In this document: one piece after another, positions 56,601-64,000 of the stretch
Numbering within the stretch: the first letter of the stretch is position 1
Layout: each line of letters starts with the position of its first letter
Assembly: GCF_039555335.1 (NCBI RefSeq)
Contig: NC_092631.1
Span: forward strand, 12,027,701 to 12,091,700
Length of the DNA: 64,000 bases
Direction of reading: 5' to 3'
Source: Amphiura filiformis
Taxonomy: Eukaryota; Echinodermata; Ophiuroidea; Amphilepidida; Amphiuridae
Program-made: the position numbers and the translations under genes
Notes under the pieces: model-generated
Seen by the model: the letters and a program-made list of their open reading frames with translations, nothing else
The model's database searches: none
What the model was told of the DNA's origin: nothing

Positions 56601-58101
56601 TTCAATTACTTTTATTGTCACTATAAATCGTCTGATATTTTTAACTCTTTATGACCATTTTACTATTGAATACTTTAATTTTAATAAACATCAGTATAAT
56701 TTTGAGTTCAACGAAATGGGTTCATCATGACTAATAATAACATATTTTAAATAAAATTCGACTATGGCATAGTCTAGCGTCAACATGGGGGGATGATTGT
56801 ATGGACCATCCCCCTGGCAAAATATTGGGGGGGATTTATCCCCCCCGGATCTACGTCTATGACTCTGCTTAAAATTTTGCGCGAGTGATATAGGCCTACT
56901 CACAGTTATATCCGACAGCCCAATAGTGCTGCATGTCCACACGTAATTACTATTACCGGACGTAACGTTTCGATCGGTCTTAACAGCTCTTAACCCTGGT
57001 CATCTTCAGCCTTAAATTGTCGGATTTAAAGCACATTACGTCGGATATAGTAATTTGTTTTATATCCGACGCTCATTCACACTACCACTTATATCCGATA
57101 CTATTACCGACGTAATTTAAGTCCGACTGTGTGAACAAATTGTCGGATTTAAAGCACATTACGTCGGATATAGTTATATCCAACGCTAATTCACACTGTC
57201 ACTTATATCCGATACTATTACCGACGTAATTTAAGACCGGTAATAAGTGATTTAAGTCCGACTGTGTGAACACGACTTTAAAGGTCATCTGGGAAAGTAA
57301 TACAAAAGGTGTTTAACATAAGGCAGCTATTACATTGTATGGCACTTTGGATGGTCTACCCACATACCTGTAACTTGTTTCCATGCAACATCCATTATAA
57401 TGTGTGCCATCTTAGGTCCAATACCAGGAAGCTTAATAAGCTCCTTCAATGTTGGTGGTATATCACTGTCATACTTATCCTTCAGAATTCGAGTTGTTTT
57501 CTTGATGTATTCTGCTTTCCTCTGAAATATCAAATAGTATGGCAATTATGAAAATCATGTAGGATGACTAAATGTATAATATCAAGTGTGACAGAGGGGG
57601 TATGAATGGACTGTGCCCACCCCCTCATAAGTTGGAAAAGTTTTCAAAAATGAAGGCCCAATTTTTGCAATATTAAAATCCACACTACCCCTGTGAAGAT
57701 TTTGGTAATATGTTTGACAGGGGAGCATGAATTTCAAATGGAATGAACACATTAGGCACCTCCATTTGAATTTCATACACCCTCTGAAAAAGGCACAAAC
57801 CCACCCGCACCCTGCAAAGAAATAAATCCCTGCACCCTGCAAAAACCCACCCAGCATCCTGCGATTTAGCCTCCTTTTGTTCCATGAATGATCACATGAC
57901 TGTTACAAAATCCCTTCTGTGGATTCTTACCTTGAAAAATCCAACTGGATAGATGAGTTGCTCAATCTTGTTCTGTGGAGTTTTCAAGATATTATCAACT
58001 GTACATCCATGTGCTTTGAGCTTGGTCATAGCGGCTGACGTCACTTGGTCTTTGGTTTGACTAGATAGAAGTAAGGAAAGAAGTACTTGGTACCGGAATA
58101 T
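45787..58101 (-). CDS. NTHL1: Endonuclease III-like DNA glycosylase/AP lyase (5' incomplete, four exons)
   Basis: Exons, in gene order: 58101-57931, 57521-57368, 50110-49999, 45928-45787. Sites are AG/GT and phases fit (0, 1, 2), giving 192 residues and a stop. Landmarks in order are [28 protein letters not shown] (helix-hairpin-helix with the catalytic Lys), [11 protein letters not shown] (catalytic Asp) and C-x6-C-x2-C-x5-C (4Fe-4S cluster). The family removes oxidised pyrimidines in nuclear and mitochondrial base excision repair. The animal proteins have 100 or so more N-terminal residues; that exon was not found between 58101 and the window end. The intron of 7.2 kb between the second and third exons carries a LINE and many repeats. 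Confidence 0.93.
45929..47270. other. NTHL1 intron sequence; dispersed repeats
   Basis: 45.97-46.15 kb is a copy of the CATACCCTGCAAAAATCAAG family. 46.31-46.40 kb has G and C runs around an inverted pair (GGGCAGATTTAGG.. and ..CCTGGATCCGCCC), probably a short hAT-like element. 46.74-47.0 kb repeats GTTTAGGGTAT/GTTTAGGGTGC words. No exon is seen. Confidence 0.45.
47275..48395. repeat. Second cluster of the 108 bp satellite with a duplicated tail, between inverted ends
   Basis: Six to seven diverged satellite units at 47.33-48.01 kb are followed by a 162 bp segment present twice (from about 48014 and 48176): TGACCTTTGACCTCAGTATA, CCTATCCTGAAAATTTGAAG and ATACAGCCTCCGGACGGA. GATGCCTCCGCCATG near 47295 and CATCGCGGTGGAGGCAT near 48385 are inverted and may be the ends of an element. 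TGACCTTTGACCT at 48030-48042 and 48193-48205 is a perfect DR1 nuclear-receptor sequence on the minus strand. Confidence 0.7.
48396..49084. other. No gene or clear repeat seen
   Basis: NTHL1 intron sequence. AGACAACACCCAGATTATGGA and ACACAACACCCAGATAAAGG at about 48437 and 48480 are a small imperfect duplication. Confidence 0.4.
49085..49424. repeat. Minisatellite, roughly 75-85 bp unit
   Basis: Four to five units of ACATATTGGTGTGTGTG, TGCAGTTGTATGGTAATAAC and GGTTGATGTCCTCGGTTGTC. Degenerate copies continue at 49.74-49.93 kb, close to the third NTHL1 exon. Reading frames across it are by-products of the repeat. Confidence 0.85.
49425..49720. mobile_element. Inverted-repeat element between the minisatellite blocks
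   Basis: The left arm (GTGTTTGCCG, ACGAGGACACACACAAG, TTTTTCACC, CTGTGGAC) is mirrored imperfectly by the right arm (CCACGG, GGTGATGAAAACATC, ACACACGTCCTCGGTT, CAAAACAC). Internally CCGAGGACTGTCCTCGG is a perfect palindrome. The flanking minisatellite carries the same GTCCTCGGTTG word, so element and satellite may be related. Confidence 0.55.
49999..50110 (-). CDS. NTHL1: NTHL1 exon with the catalytic Asp
   Basis: 112 bp after TTATGCAG and before GTAATGG. Encodes [20 protein letters not shown] and on to LESWLP; D of VDTH is the conserved catalytic residue. Ends AG, completed to Arg by the next exon. Confidence 0.92.
50152..51740. mobile_element. Inverted-repeat element with two palindromic CTTGACTAAC/GTTAGTCAAG arrays
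   Basis: GTATATCCTAAACAAA (50177-50192) is mirrored by TTTATTTAGGATATAC (51703-51718), with CACCC outside both. Inside, 50560-50880 and 51400-51680 are packed with CTTGACTAAC and GTTAGTCAAGC in both orientations, many forming short hairpins such as 50793-50816. The centre holds a tRNA-like piece on the minus strand at 51043-51093 (TGGTCTAGTGGT and GAGTTCAATTCC) with no room for an anticodon arm. No protein is present. It begins about 40 bases from the third NTHL1 exon. Confidence 0.6.
51987..52300 (+). repeat. Long polypurine tract
   Basis: After a hAT-like word CAGTGGCGTACCGAAGG, about 260 bases from 52015 are almost all A and G (GGAGGAGGGG, GAAAGAGAGAAAGAGG and similar), then a C run near 52310. 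Ser/Phe-rich minus-strand frames are composition artefacts. Confidence 0.75.
52562..52656. repeat. Perfect 32 bp inverted repeat (hairpin)
   Basis: 52562-52593 and 52625-52656 are exact inverses over 32 bp (outer part AGCTATATCCGG, inner part TATATAGTTCT) with a 31-base spacer. No mismatch is present, so the pair is either recent or maintained. It lies in the long NTHL1 intron. Confidence 0.85.
53090..53425. repeat. Worn TTATTACCGGTAAT repeat interrupted by a MITE
   Basis: GTGTTCACACATGCACTTAT, TTACCGGTAAT and TTATGTCCGA precede the MITE at 53213-53379, and TATGTCCGACGTG with ATTACCGGT follow it. The flanking words match the cluster at 56.89-57.29 kb. Confidence 0.5.
53213..53379. mobile_element. 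MITE, CGCTGGCGAAGTTACG family, copy 2 (internally deleted)
   Basis: The left end CGCTATCGAAGTTACGTAAT and the right end, the inverse of CGCTGGCGAAGTTACGCAAT, match copy 1 at 11994-12295, including CCATAGCAATAGGTGAA. At 167 bp it lacks about half the interior of copy 1. Confidence 0.75.
53626..53670. repeat. (ATT)n microsatellite
   Basis: About thirteen ATT units directly abut the 5' edge of the truncated LINE. Confidence 0.85.
53669..55070 (+). mobile_element. 5'-truncated jockey-superfamily LINE, nearly open
   Basis: Reverse-transcriptase motifs: [16 protein letters not shown] (A), [14 protein letters not shown] (B), YADDTTLS (C, intact), [10 protein letters not shown] (D) and [12 protein letters not shown] (E), then a C-terminal region with YCSLAWYG and [12 protein letters not shown], ending at TAG (54812-54814). 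Only two frame changes, near 54060 and 54290, interrupt it. Endonuclease and everything before motif A are missing. The 3' end at about 55020-55070 has ACCCTGGGTAAAGATAATAA and AATAATAAAA-type tails. High preservation suggests a young insertion. The exact clade is uncertain. Confidence 0.85.
55071..56889. other. No gene; C-run-rich repeat fragments
   Basis: Runs of eight or more C at about 55308, 55548, 55905 and 56835 sit in fragments with GGCGTCACTAGGG and GCGCCCGGGGCA words that look like worn hAT-type elements. 56.18-56.40 kb is GC-richer with one inverted CCAAT box but no other promoter evidence. Confidence 0.4.
56890..57290. repeat. TATCCGAC/GTCGGATA repeat cluster with a tandem duplication
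   Basis: A block with AAATTGTCGGATTTAAAGCA, CACATTACGTCGGATATAGT, CTTATATCCGATACTATTAC and CGACGTAATTTAAG occurs twice (about 57013-57125 and 57140-57235) and is rich in short palindromes. TGTGTGAACA closes each. Related to the repeat at 53.09-53.43 kb. Confidence 0.65.
57368..57521 (-). CDS. NTHL1: NTHL1 exon with the helix-hairpin-helix
   Basis: 154 bp after ATTTCAG and before GTATGTGGG. Encodes [13 protein letters not shown] and then [20 protein letters not shown], where the Lys after GIGP is the Schiff-base nucleophile of the family. Ends one base into a Gly codon. Confidence 0.92.
57522..57930. other. NTHL1 intron between the first two visible exons
   Basis: No further exon. ACCCTGCAAA recurs at about 57811 and 57835, and CTCCATTTGAATTTCAT with a diverged inverse (ATGAATTTCAAATGGA) around 57725-57780 suggests a small foldback repeat. 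Confidence 0.5.
57931..58101 (-). CDS. NTHL1: NTHL1 exon, start of the HhH-GPD domain
   Basis: 171 bp after GTTCCAG and before GTAAGAATCC. Encodes 57 residues from [20 protein letters not shown] to LIYPVGFFK, the first helices of the glycosylase fold, with the conserved S-Q-T-K-D. Begins and ends on codon boundaries. Confidence 0.92.
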
Positions 58102-58269
58102 CTGGAACGAGCAAAGAAACAATATATTCATAAGATCTAAATGTACACTGTAGTTACATTTTCTCTTTTCTTCCAACTATTAAAGAGATACATAGTACTT
58201 GAGGTAAATGGTATGCATATAATTATTCTCTCCCTCGAATAGGGTGAGGAAGAAAAATTCATCCTTTAT

Positions 58270-58345
58270 CAGGATTTGAACCAGACACCTGGGTATACAG
58301 ACAATTACTTTTACCAACTGAGCTATATACCTCAACTTCCATCCA
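58270..58345 (-). mobile_element. tRNA-like sequence, probable SINE or pseudo-tRNA
   Basis: On the minus strand TATAGCTCAGTTGGTAAAAG is a good A-box region and GGTTCAAATCC a good B box, spaced as in a tRNA. The acceptor and T stems do not pair, so a functional tRNA is unlikely. Confidence 0.5.
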
Positions 58346-58609
58346 TGTCATTGCCAAAATGTGACCCGCTCCAACAAAATCCTGAACAAGTTGCCAGACA
58401 TAAAGAAATTCAAATTTTGAAATTCAAATGAACTTTCAAAATCCTTGAAAGTACTTATTAAAAAGAAGATATTAATTTAAAATCAATAATGAACAGTTGA
58501 ACTAGGATAATCCCTTTTCAATCTAGTGTAAAGCAGAAAACTAACTGGCCCATTTCTCAGAATAGCAATTAGCAATAGCAATTAGCAGCTTTATGAAAGT
58601 ATACTTTTA

Positions 58610-58659
58610 AGATATGGACGATTTTGTAAATTAAAATTTACAAAATCATCCATATCTTG
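58610..58659. repeat. Near-perfect 24 bp palindrome with almost no loop
   Basis: AAGATATGGACGATTTTGTA and its inverse, ending CATCCATATCTT, pair with one mismatch. It is preceded by a duplicated AGCAATTAGCAAT word near 58565-58590. Confidence 0.7.
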
Positions 58660-59949
58660 AAAAATATTGATGCTATTTATATCATTTTGGTGTCAATTTA
58701 AAGTTTATTGCCTCCTGCTCATATTTTCAAACTATGGAATGTCAAAAATGTGATTCCTGGTTTTGTCAGAGTGGTCACAACCCACAAATGCCCTGTAGAA
58801 TGTTCTTTTTAAAGAACTATTTTTGCAAGAAAATGTAGTTTACAAATTCGGTTCCATATTCTTCTTGACCCATCTACACATTAGTTTTTGTCTAAATCAT
58901 ACATTTTTTCAAATGATTCCAAGATTTTTGAAAGCTTCCTCCGTTGACCTCTCTGTGTCATCAAGGAAAAAAACCAGTATCTTCATCATCATAATGTTTG
59001 GACATACATATAATTATAATTCTGTTCATCTAGACTTAATTTTTTAGATGGCTATACACTATCACATCATATCCATGACGCATCCCCGGGAAGCATCATC
59101 AGGCCTACATAGATTATTGATAATATTCATAAATTCATCGATCATACATGTATATATGCAATATTCTGTATTCCCTAATATTCTGATTGTTTTGAACCAT
59201 CTTACCAAATACTTCAGCACATAGAATGAATGAGTAATAGAAGCATCATTCTTTTCTTTTTAATCCACTAAGTATAAAATAAAATCATTTAGTTAAAAAA
59301 ACATACGCCATCTAATATAGTGTTACATTTTTTTATCAAACAAGAATTTAAATCAACATCTAGGCAGCCTTTGCATCGGGGCCTGAGATTGGAATTCCAG
59401 TTTCCTTTCTCACGAAGTAAGGGCTAAGAGTAAAATTGTACAATTGTGTTTGGGAGTGGCCTTCTCTCTTTTCTCTTTTTCCTAGCTATTTTCTTCCATT
59501 TCTTGCTTTGTTTATCAAAGCTATCTAGGCCAGCATGCATATATATTAGCCTACACTGGCTATCCAGGCTTGTGCATTTGTATGAGCTTGGAACGGTCCA
59601 TGGTTTTCCATGGATTAGCATGTGTTCCTCACGGACCAACCTGGGTAAACAAACAAACAAACAAAATCTATACTCATATTTGGAAATAAAAATTCCTTTA
59701 AAAGGAATAAAAATGAAAAAATGTCAAGACAAAAATGAATGAATGCATGATCTATAATGCTTCATTGCATAATGGTTTCAGAAAACATTGAACATAATGT
59801 TGTTTGAAAGTTGACAAAAACATTTGATACAGCAAAAAACTTTTTACAACTTACAACATTTTATATACAACATTGTTATAAAATGTTGTTGATTCCAAAA
59901 CGTTTTTAATGTCGCCAATGCGTGTCACTCTTGCTATGGCACGGCCCTT
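58660..59949. other. No gene; missing NTHL1 5' exon not seen
   Basis: AT-rich. ACAACATTTTATA and its inverse form a hairpin near 59857-59892. No sequence encoding the expected upstream NTHL1 region was recognised on the minus strand. Confidence 0.4.
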
Positions 59950-60377
59950 TGATGTGCATATCACTGTTCTGCACGCCATGTGTGTACTGTGTTATGAGCA
60001 TGGCATACATGTTCAATTATTATTTCCATCATAATAATTAAATGATGGTTCCTGCGCTTCATTCAAAATCTCGGATTCTGACAAAACTACAGCACTAAAG
60101 TCTTGATTTTGCAGGGTACATTAGGAGCTGTATAATAATTATGAGCCCTGGGGAGGATAACATTGGGGGGCAAGAAATTTTTGTGAGCCAAGGGGGGGGC
60201 AAGCAATTTTGACAAGCCGGGGGCAAGCAACTTTTGGCACACATTCATGGGTGCCTTTTAAATAAAACACTCTAAAAAGGCTTAGGAAAACAGTACAGAA
60301 ACGGTTTAATATGCGCTCGCATCATATATCTAGACTCTTGAAGGTTTGCAAATTGGGATCCCAAAAATTTGGTGATT
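59950..60377. repeat. Two dispersed repeat fragments
   Basis: 59.96-60.12 kb is an inverted copy of the CATACCCTGCAAAAATCAAG family. 60.13-60.36 kb is a copy of the ATAATTATGAGCCCTGGGGA family with CACATTCATGGG and GGCTTAGGAAAACAGTAC. Confidence 0.6.
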
Positions 60378-60760
60378 TTAGACCTTTTCGGCAACAAATT
60401 GATGAAAACTTAATAATATGTTTCAATGTATGGGTAGTCTTCCGATTAAATTTTGAGATATGGGCGTTTATACACCGCCATCACCATTTTTCCCTTCTCT
60501 GCCCTCAAAATCTGTTCCTGGCCATTTTTCAATCCGCATGCCTACTTTATCGATATCTAAAAATTGTGTTTTGCAACTTTTTGGGCGATCCAATTTCATG
60601 TATAGGTCTCAATATTTTATTTAAGCTATAATGTGCTTCTCTTTTTCCTTACAAGTCCACAGAAAGGCCCAAAATACCTCTAATAAGATATCGATTTTAT
60701 TGGAACTCATCCACATTACATTGCGTGAGGAGTGATTTGGTGGTGTGTGTTGCGTGATGT
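60378..60760 (-). mobile_element. Solitary diverged copy of the array MITE, inverted
   Basis: Colinear, in reverse, with the 34640-35111 element: CGGCAACAAATTGA, ATATGTTTCAATGTA, GGCCATTTTTCAATCCGC, CTTACAAGTCCACAGAAAG, ACTCATCCACATTACAT and GATTTGGTGGTGTG. The distal end of the right arm is lost. As a single copy without spacer it shows that the MITE exists outside the tandem array. Confidence 0.75.
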
Positions 60761-61168
60761 AATGCTTCATAAAACTACAATAAATCAGGAGGCAAAGACG
60801 ACGTGGTTTAGTTGCTATTCTGCCATGATGGAGACTCAAAGGACCCAAAGAGGGCGTGATTTATTATAACATACCCAGGGGTATCGGATCCCGTTACATC
60901 TCTTTTCCTTTAGAAAAAAAATTCTATGCTCAAAGTGATTCTTTTTTCACTAAGCCTGTTCAAGTGTCCATATTGTCAATTTGACTGTCCATGTGGTTGT
61001 GATGAAACAAACTGTTCATTTATCTGCGATTATTTCTGTTAAAAGTCATTTTATAAGTAACACATGTACGGTATCCTCAGAACAAGGATTACAATTTTGG
61101 ATATTTTCCTTCAATGAAACAATGACTATGATGACAAATAAACAATATGCCAAAAGCTCTGTTCTGAT
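60761..61168. other. No gene seen
   Basis: Non-coding, AT-rich, with no recognised repeat. Confidence 0.4.
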
Positions 61169-61346
61169 GGTACCCAGTGGCGTGTCCAGGGGGGGGGCTT
61201 TGGGTGCTGAAGCCCCCTGCACTTTGTAAAAAATCATGTAAAATCAGCCGTTTTTTTGGCGATTTTAGCCCTTAAGCCCCCCGCATAAATCTGAAAAAGG
61301 GGCTGAGCCCCCCGCAGGAAAAGATCCTGGACACGCCAGTGGTACC
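61169..61346. mobile_element. hAT-like MITE, GGCGTGTCCAGG ends
   Basis: CAGTGGCGTGTCCAGG near 61174 is mirrored by CCTGGACACGCCA near 61326, with GGTACC at both outer edges. The body has G and C runs and a repeated AAGCCCCC/AGCCCCCCGC word. 178 bp, non-coding. Confidence 0.7.
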
Positions 61347-62185
61347 AGTTCATACTTGAAAATTATTATCTCTTTTTTTTTAACAGATAATTGGCGACAA
61401 AGTTTGGTATGCTGTGTAATTCTCAGAACGTTTGTTCATCGTTGCTGAAGTCTCATTGTTCAAATTGTCCATTAAAAGCGTTGATGAAGTTCAATCATAG
61501 AATGATTTGTTATTAGATTATGTCACATGTTATTTTAAACTTAAAGTTGCTCTATCTGTCATTTTTTTAGCAACAAACTTTTGATCTTCAATTTTGATTT
61601 TTTTTGAAATGTTTACAATATAAATGTAATCTGTCCATGTAATGATGTATTTTCCATGCTTGAAGAAGGCAGCAATGACCAGCAAGTCAAGTCCCATTAA
61701 AAGCAGATCCTTTCACCGCTAAACAACCTCCACTGTGTTGCTGGGCTTCTGTTGATATTTCTTCGAGTCCAGGTGCATCTCATCTCTTGGAGCATCTTGA
61801 TGACCAACTAAGTCCATTTGCATCCTCACGGTTTTAAGGGTCTTGGATTGCAAAATTTAACCACAATAGTATAGCTTCCTCACGGTTTTAAGGGTCTTGG
61901 ATAACTATATACGTATACAGGTTACAGTTCAACTCAAGGCGGTTGAAGATTGACACATCATCAACAGAAGTTCAAGTCTATACAGCTCACTGTCACTTGC
62001 TTTATTTAATTTATTATGCTTGCAATCTTGCTCACATTAGCTCAGCAAACAGTTTATGATACACGACGATTTACAAACGTCAGTTCTTCCAAGCTGGTGT
62101 CCACACTCAAGGACGATTATACAGTGACATTCTTAAATTTGGACTAGATTCACATTCATGCATTCGCCGATACGCACGTTCCATC
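61347..62185. other. No gene; short direct repeat at 61826 and 61879
   Basis: CCTCACGGTTTTAAGGGTCT occurs twice 53 bp apart. Nothing else is recognised. Confidence 0.5.
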
Positions 62186-64000
62186 AGGGCACACACCACT
62201 AAATAATCGTCCCATTGAAATACACGGAAAATACAAGAAAGTAAGTTTGTTTTTCTACCCCATGTAACAACATTTTTAATATTTTGATCAAACCAATGTC
62301 TTAAATAAAGATTAAACTTTTATTTAAATTGAATTTTTCGGGACAAGTTAAGACAAACTTGAGAGATACGAACTCCTGAACAGCGCCATCCCGAATTTCA
62401 GCCGACACACTCGCCTCCTTACCAGTTCCGGCCATGATATTGTTCCGAGGGCCTATTACCCATGCACATTCGATTCAGAAAATTTTCTGAACCGATACGT
62501 AATGTTGAGCTCCTATTCTATTTTTTATCAAAACAACCAAGAGTCACTCAAATTTGGTTCCATCGGGACGCCGATATATTTCGCACAGGCGCTATTTGCT
62601 ACCGGAACTGTGAAGGGTTACACCAAATGCGGATGGATTTAGTGTAGTGCACCCTTATAATGAAAAAATATTTTTGATATTCTTTATTTTTGGAATCAGT
62701 GGTCAACATCCTAAAAAAGTGTAATTGCTTTTTATCGCTAGTCACTCCAAAGTTATAAAACAGGGCTCCAAACAAGCTCGGACTGAGTGAAAATATGATA
62801 TTTTTCGCAATTTTCAGCATTCAAGGGCCAGAGCAACATTTTGACCATGTTAAACTGTATTTATAATCCCATTAACATCAGGAAAGTGACTTTGTTTACA
62901 AAAATATATGTACAATCACAAATTTAACATGACCGAAAAGCGACATGTGATCATTTCACCCCCCCCCCCACTCTTAGAATAAGGACGTGTCAATAGGCAT
63001 ATGCCTTAAGTTGGGGGGGGGGTATGGGGAGATAGAACGGTAATTTGACACTCTAAAATGTTAAATTTCCAAGTTATGTGTATTATTTTTGCAAGATCTA
63101 AAATTAAGAAACCCCATCATTAGAATTAATTGATAAATTTCTCTCTTGGGAATTGAACATTTGGTCATGAGATAAAAATGCCGTTATTTTGTCATCATTA
63201 GGCCATAATATAGTATGCTTTGACTTTAAATGTCTATTGAGACACCAATTAAAGGTTCAGTGATTATTTTCAAAACGGTTATAATTGAGTTTTGATCTTA
63301 TAATTACATTTTGCATCAAAATAATTCCAAAGATGTTTCATTTTTTCAGCACCGAGATAACCAAAAGTGACCACTTCTATGATATTGGGGCCAAAATAGC
63401 TCAATTTCAAAGCACGGTCTTAAATTGTCAATTCGACGGAACTTATGCTTTTGAAGCTAATTTCTCGTATGTTTAAGAATGAAATCGCGTATTTGTAGAC
63501 GGAAATAGAAAAACAGACTTTTTTTTCTTTGCAAAGACATCAGTTTCAGTCAAAAATCTCAACTTTTTGGCACTTAAAATCAGGTATTAATCATGTCCAT
63601 AGCATTTAAAAATGAGTCTTCGAAGGGCACACACCACTAAATAATCGTCCCATTGAAATACATGGGAAAATACAAGAAAGTAAGTTTGTTTTTCTACCCC
63701 ATGTAACAACATTTTTAATATTTTGATCAAACCAATGTCTTAAATAAAGATTAAACTTTTATTTAAATTGAATTTTTCGGGACAAGTTAAGACAAACTTG
63801 AGAGATACGAACTCCTGAACAGCGCCATCCCGAATTTCAGCCGACACACTCGCCTCCTTACCAGTTCCGGCCATGATATTGTTCCGAGGGCCTATTACCC
63901 ATGCACATTCGATTCAGAAAATTTTCTGAACAGATATGTAATGTTGAGCTCCTATTCTATCTTTTTATCAAAACAACCAAGAGTCACTCAAATTTGGTTC
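62186..64000. repeat. Tandem repeat, 1438 bp unit, MITE plus spacer; second unit cut by window end
   Basis: AGGGCACACACCACTAAATA starts units at 62186 and 63624, and the first 375 bases of both are nearly identical. The first unit opens with about 469 bp closed by AGTGTAGTGCACCCTTATAA, an imperfect inverse of its start, then about 970 bp of spacer. The start also shares CGTCCCATTGAAA with the inverse of the right end of the 34.6 kb array MITE, so the two arrays use related MITEs. No protein is conserved. Confidence 0.8.

Noticed and set aside
58610..58659. microRNA precursor
   Set aside because: The stem closes with virtually no loop, unlike a Dicer substrate; an inverted-duplication remnant is simpler.
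1..64000. CRISPR array or bacterial operon structure
   Set aside because: Spliced genes, LINEs and MITEs show animal DNA. The tandem repeats have no unique, equal-length spacers.

Overview
The window is animal nuclear DNA, AT-rich and dominated by repeats. Two conserved housekeeping genes lie on the minus strand, each split into short exons with canonical GT/AG splice sites. The organism is most likely a marine invertebrate deuterostome, possibly an echinoderm. I infer this from the style of the mobile elements, the frequent AGGCCTA-type words and a sea-urchin-like histone hairpin sequence; species and class cannot be fixed from the sequence alone.

Gene 1 (about 9.76-17.34 kb, minus strand) is PIGX, the stabilising subunit of GPI mannosyltransferase I. 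Five exons joined in phase give 236 residues: part of the lumenal domain, the hallmark PSGMYVD and LRYHRP motifs, and a C-terminal membrane segment with stop codon. The signal-peptide exon was not found. Gene 2 (about 45.79-58.10 kb, minus strand) is NTH1/NTHL1, the endonuclease III-type DNA glycosylase of base excision repair. Four exons give 192 residues with the catalytic Lys and Asp and the four cysteines of the 4Fe-4S cluster. Its N-terminal exon(s) were not found. The two proteins have unrelated functions.

Nearly everything else is mobile or repetitive DNA. There are three LINE families: an old RTE/BovB-like fragment pair at 1.4 and 14.5 kb; a long, frameshifted CR1/L2-type element with a PHD-like finger at 28.8-33.66 kb; and a 5'-truncated, nearly open jockey-superfamily element at 53.67-55.07 kb. 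Many short inverted-repeat elements (MITEs) are present: piggyBac-like with TTAA flanks, mariner/pogo-like with TA flanks, hAT-like with a target duplication, and unassigned. Several are nested.

The most unusual structures are these. (1) Five tandem units of about 88 bp at 4.56-4.99 kb each carry, on the minus strand, a match to the 3' stem-loop of replication-dependent histone mRNA, with no histone gene nearby. (2) A 4.9 kb array at 34.64-39.53 kb is built as (MITE + spacer) x4 + MITE, and starts and stops exactly at MITE ends inside a shared TTAT. (3) A second array at 62.19-64.0 kb has the same plan and related ends. (4) A satellite of about 108 bp at 41.06-42.56 and 47.3-48.1 kb has units that are dense in nuclear-receptor half-sites spaced DR4-DR4-DR5. 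(5) Palindromic CTTGACTAAC/GTTAGTCAAG arrays lie inside an inverted-repeat element in an NTH1 intron.
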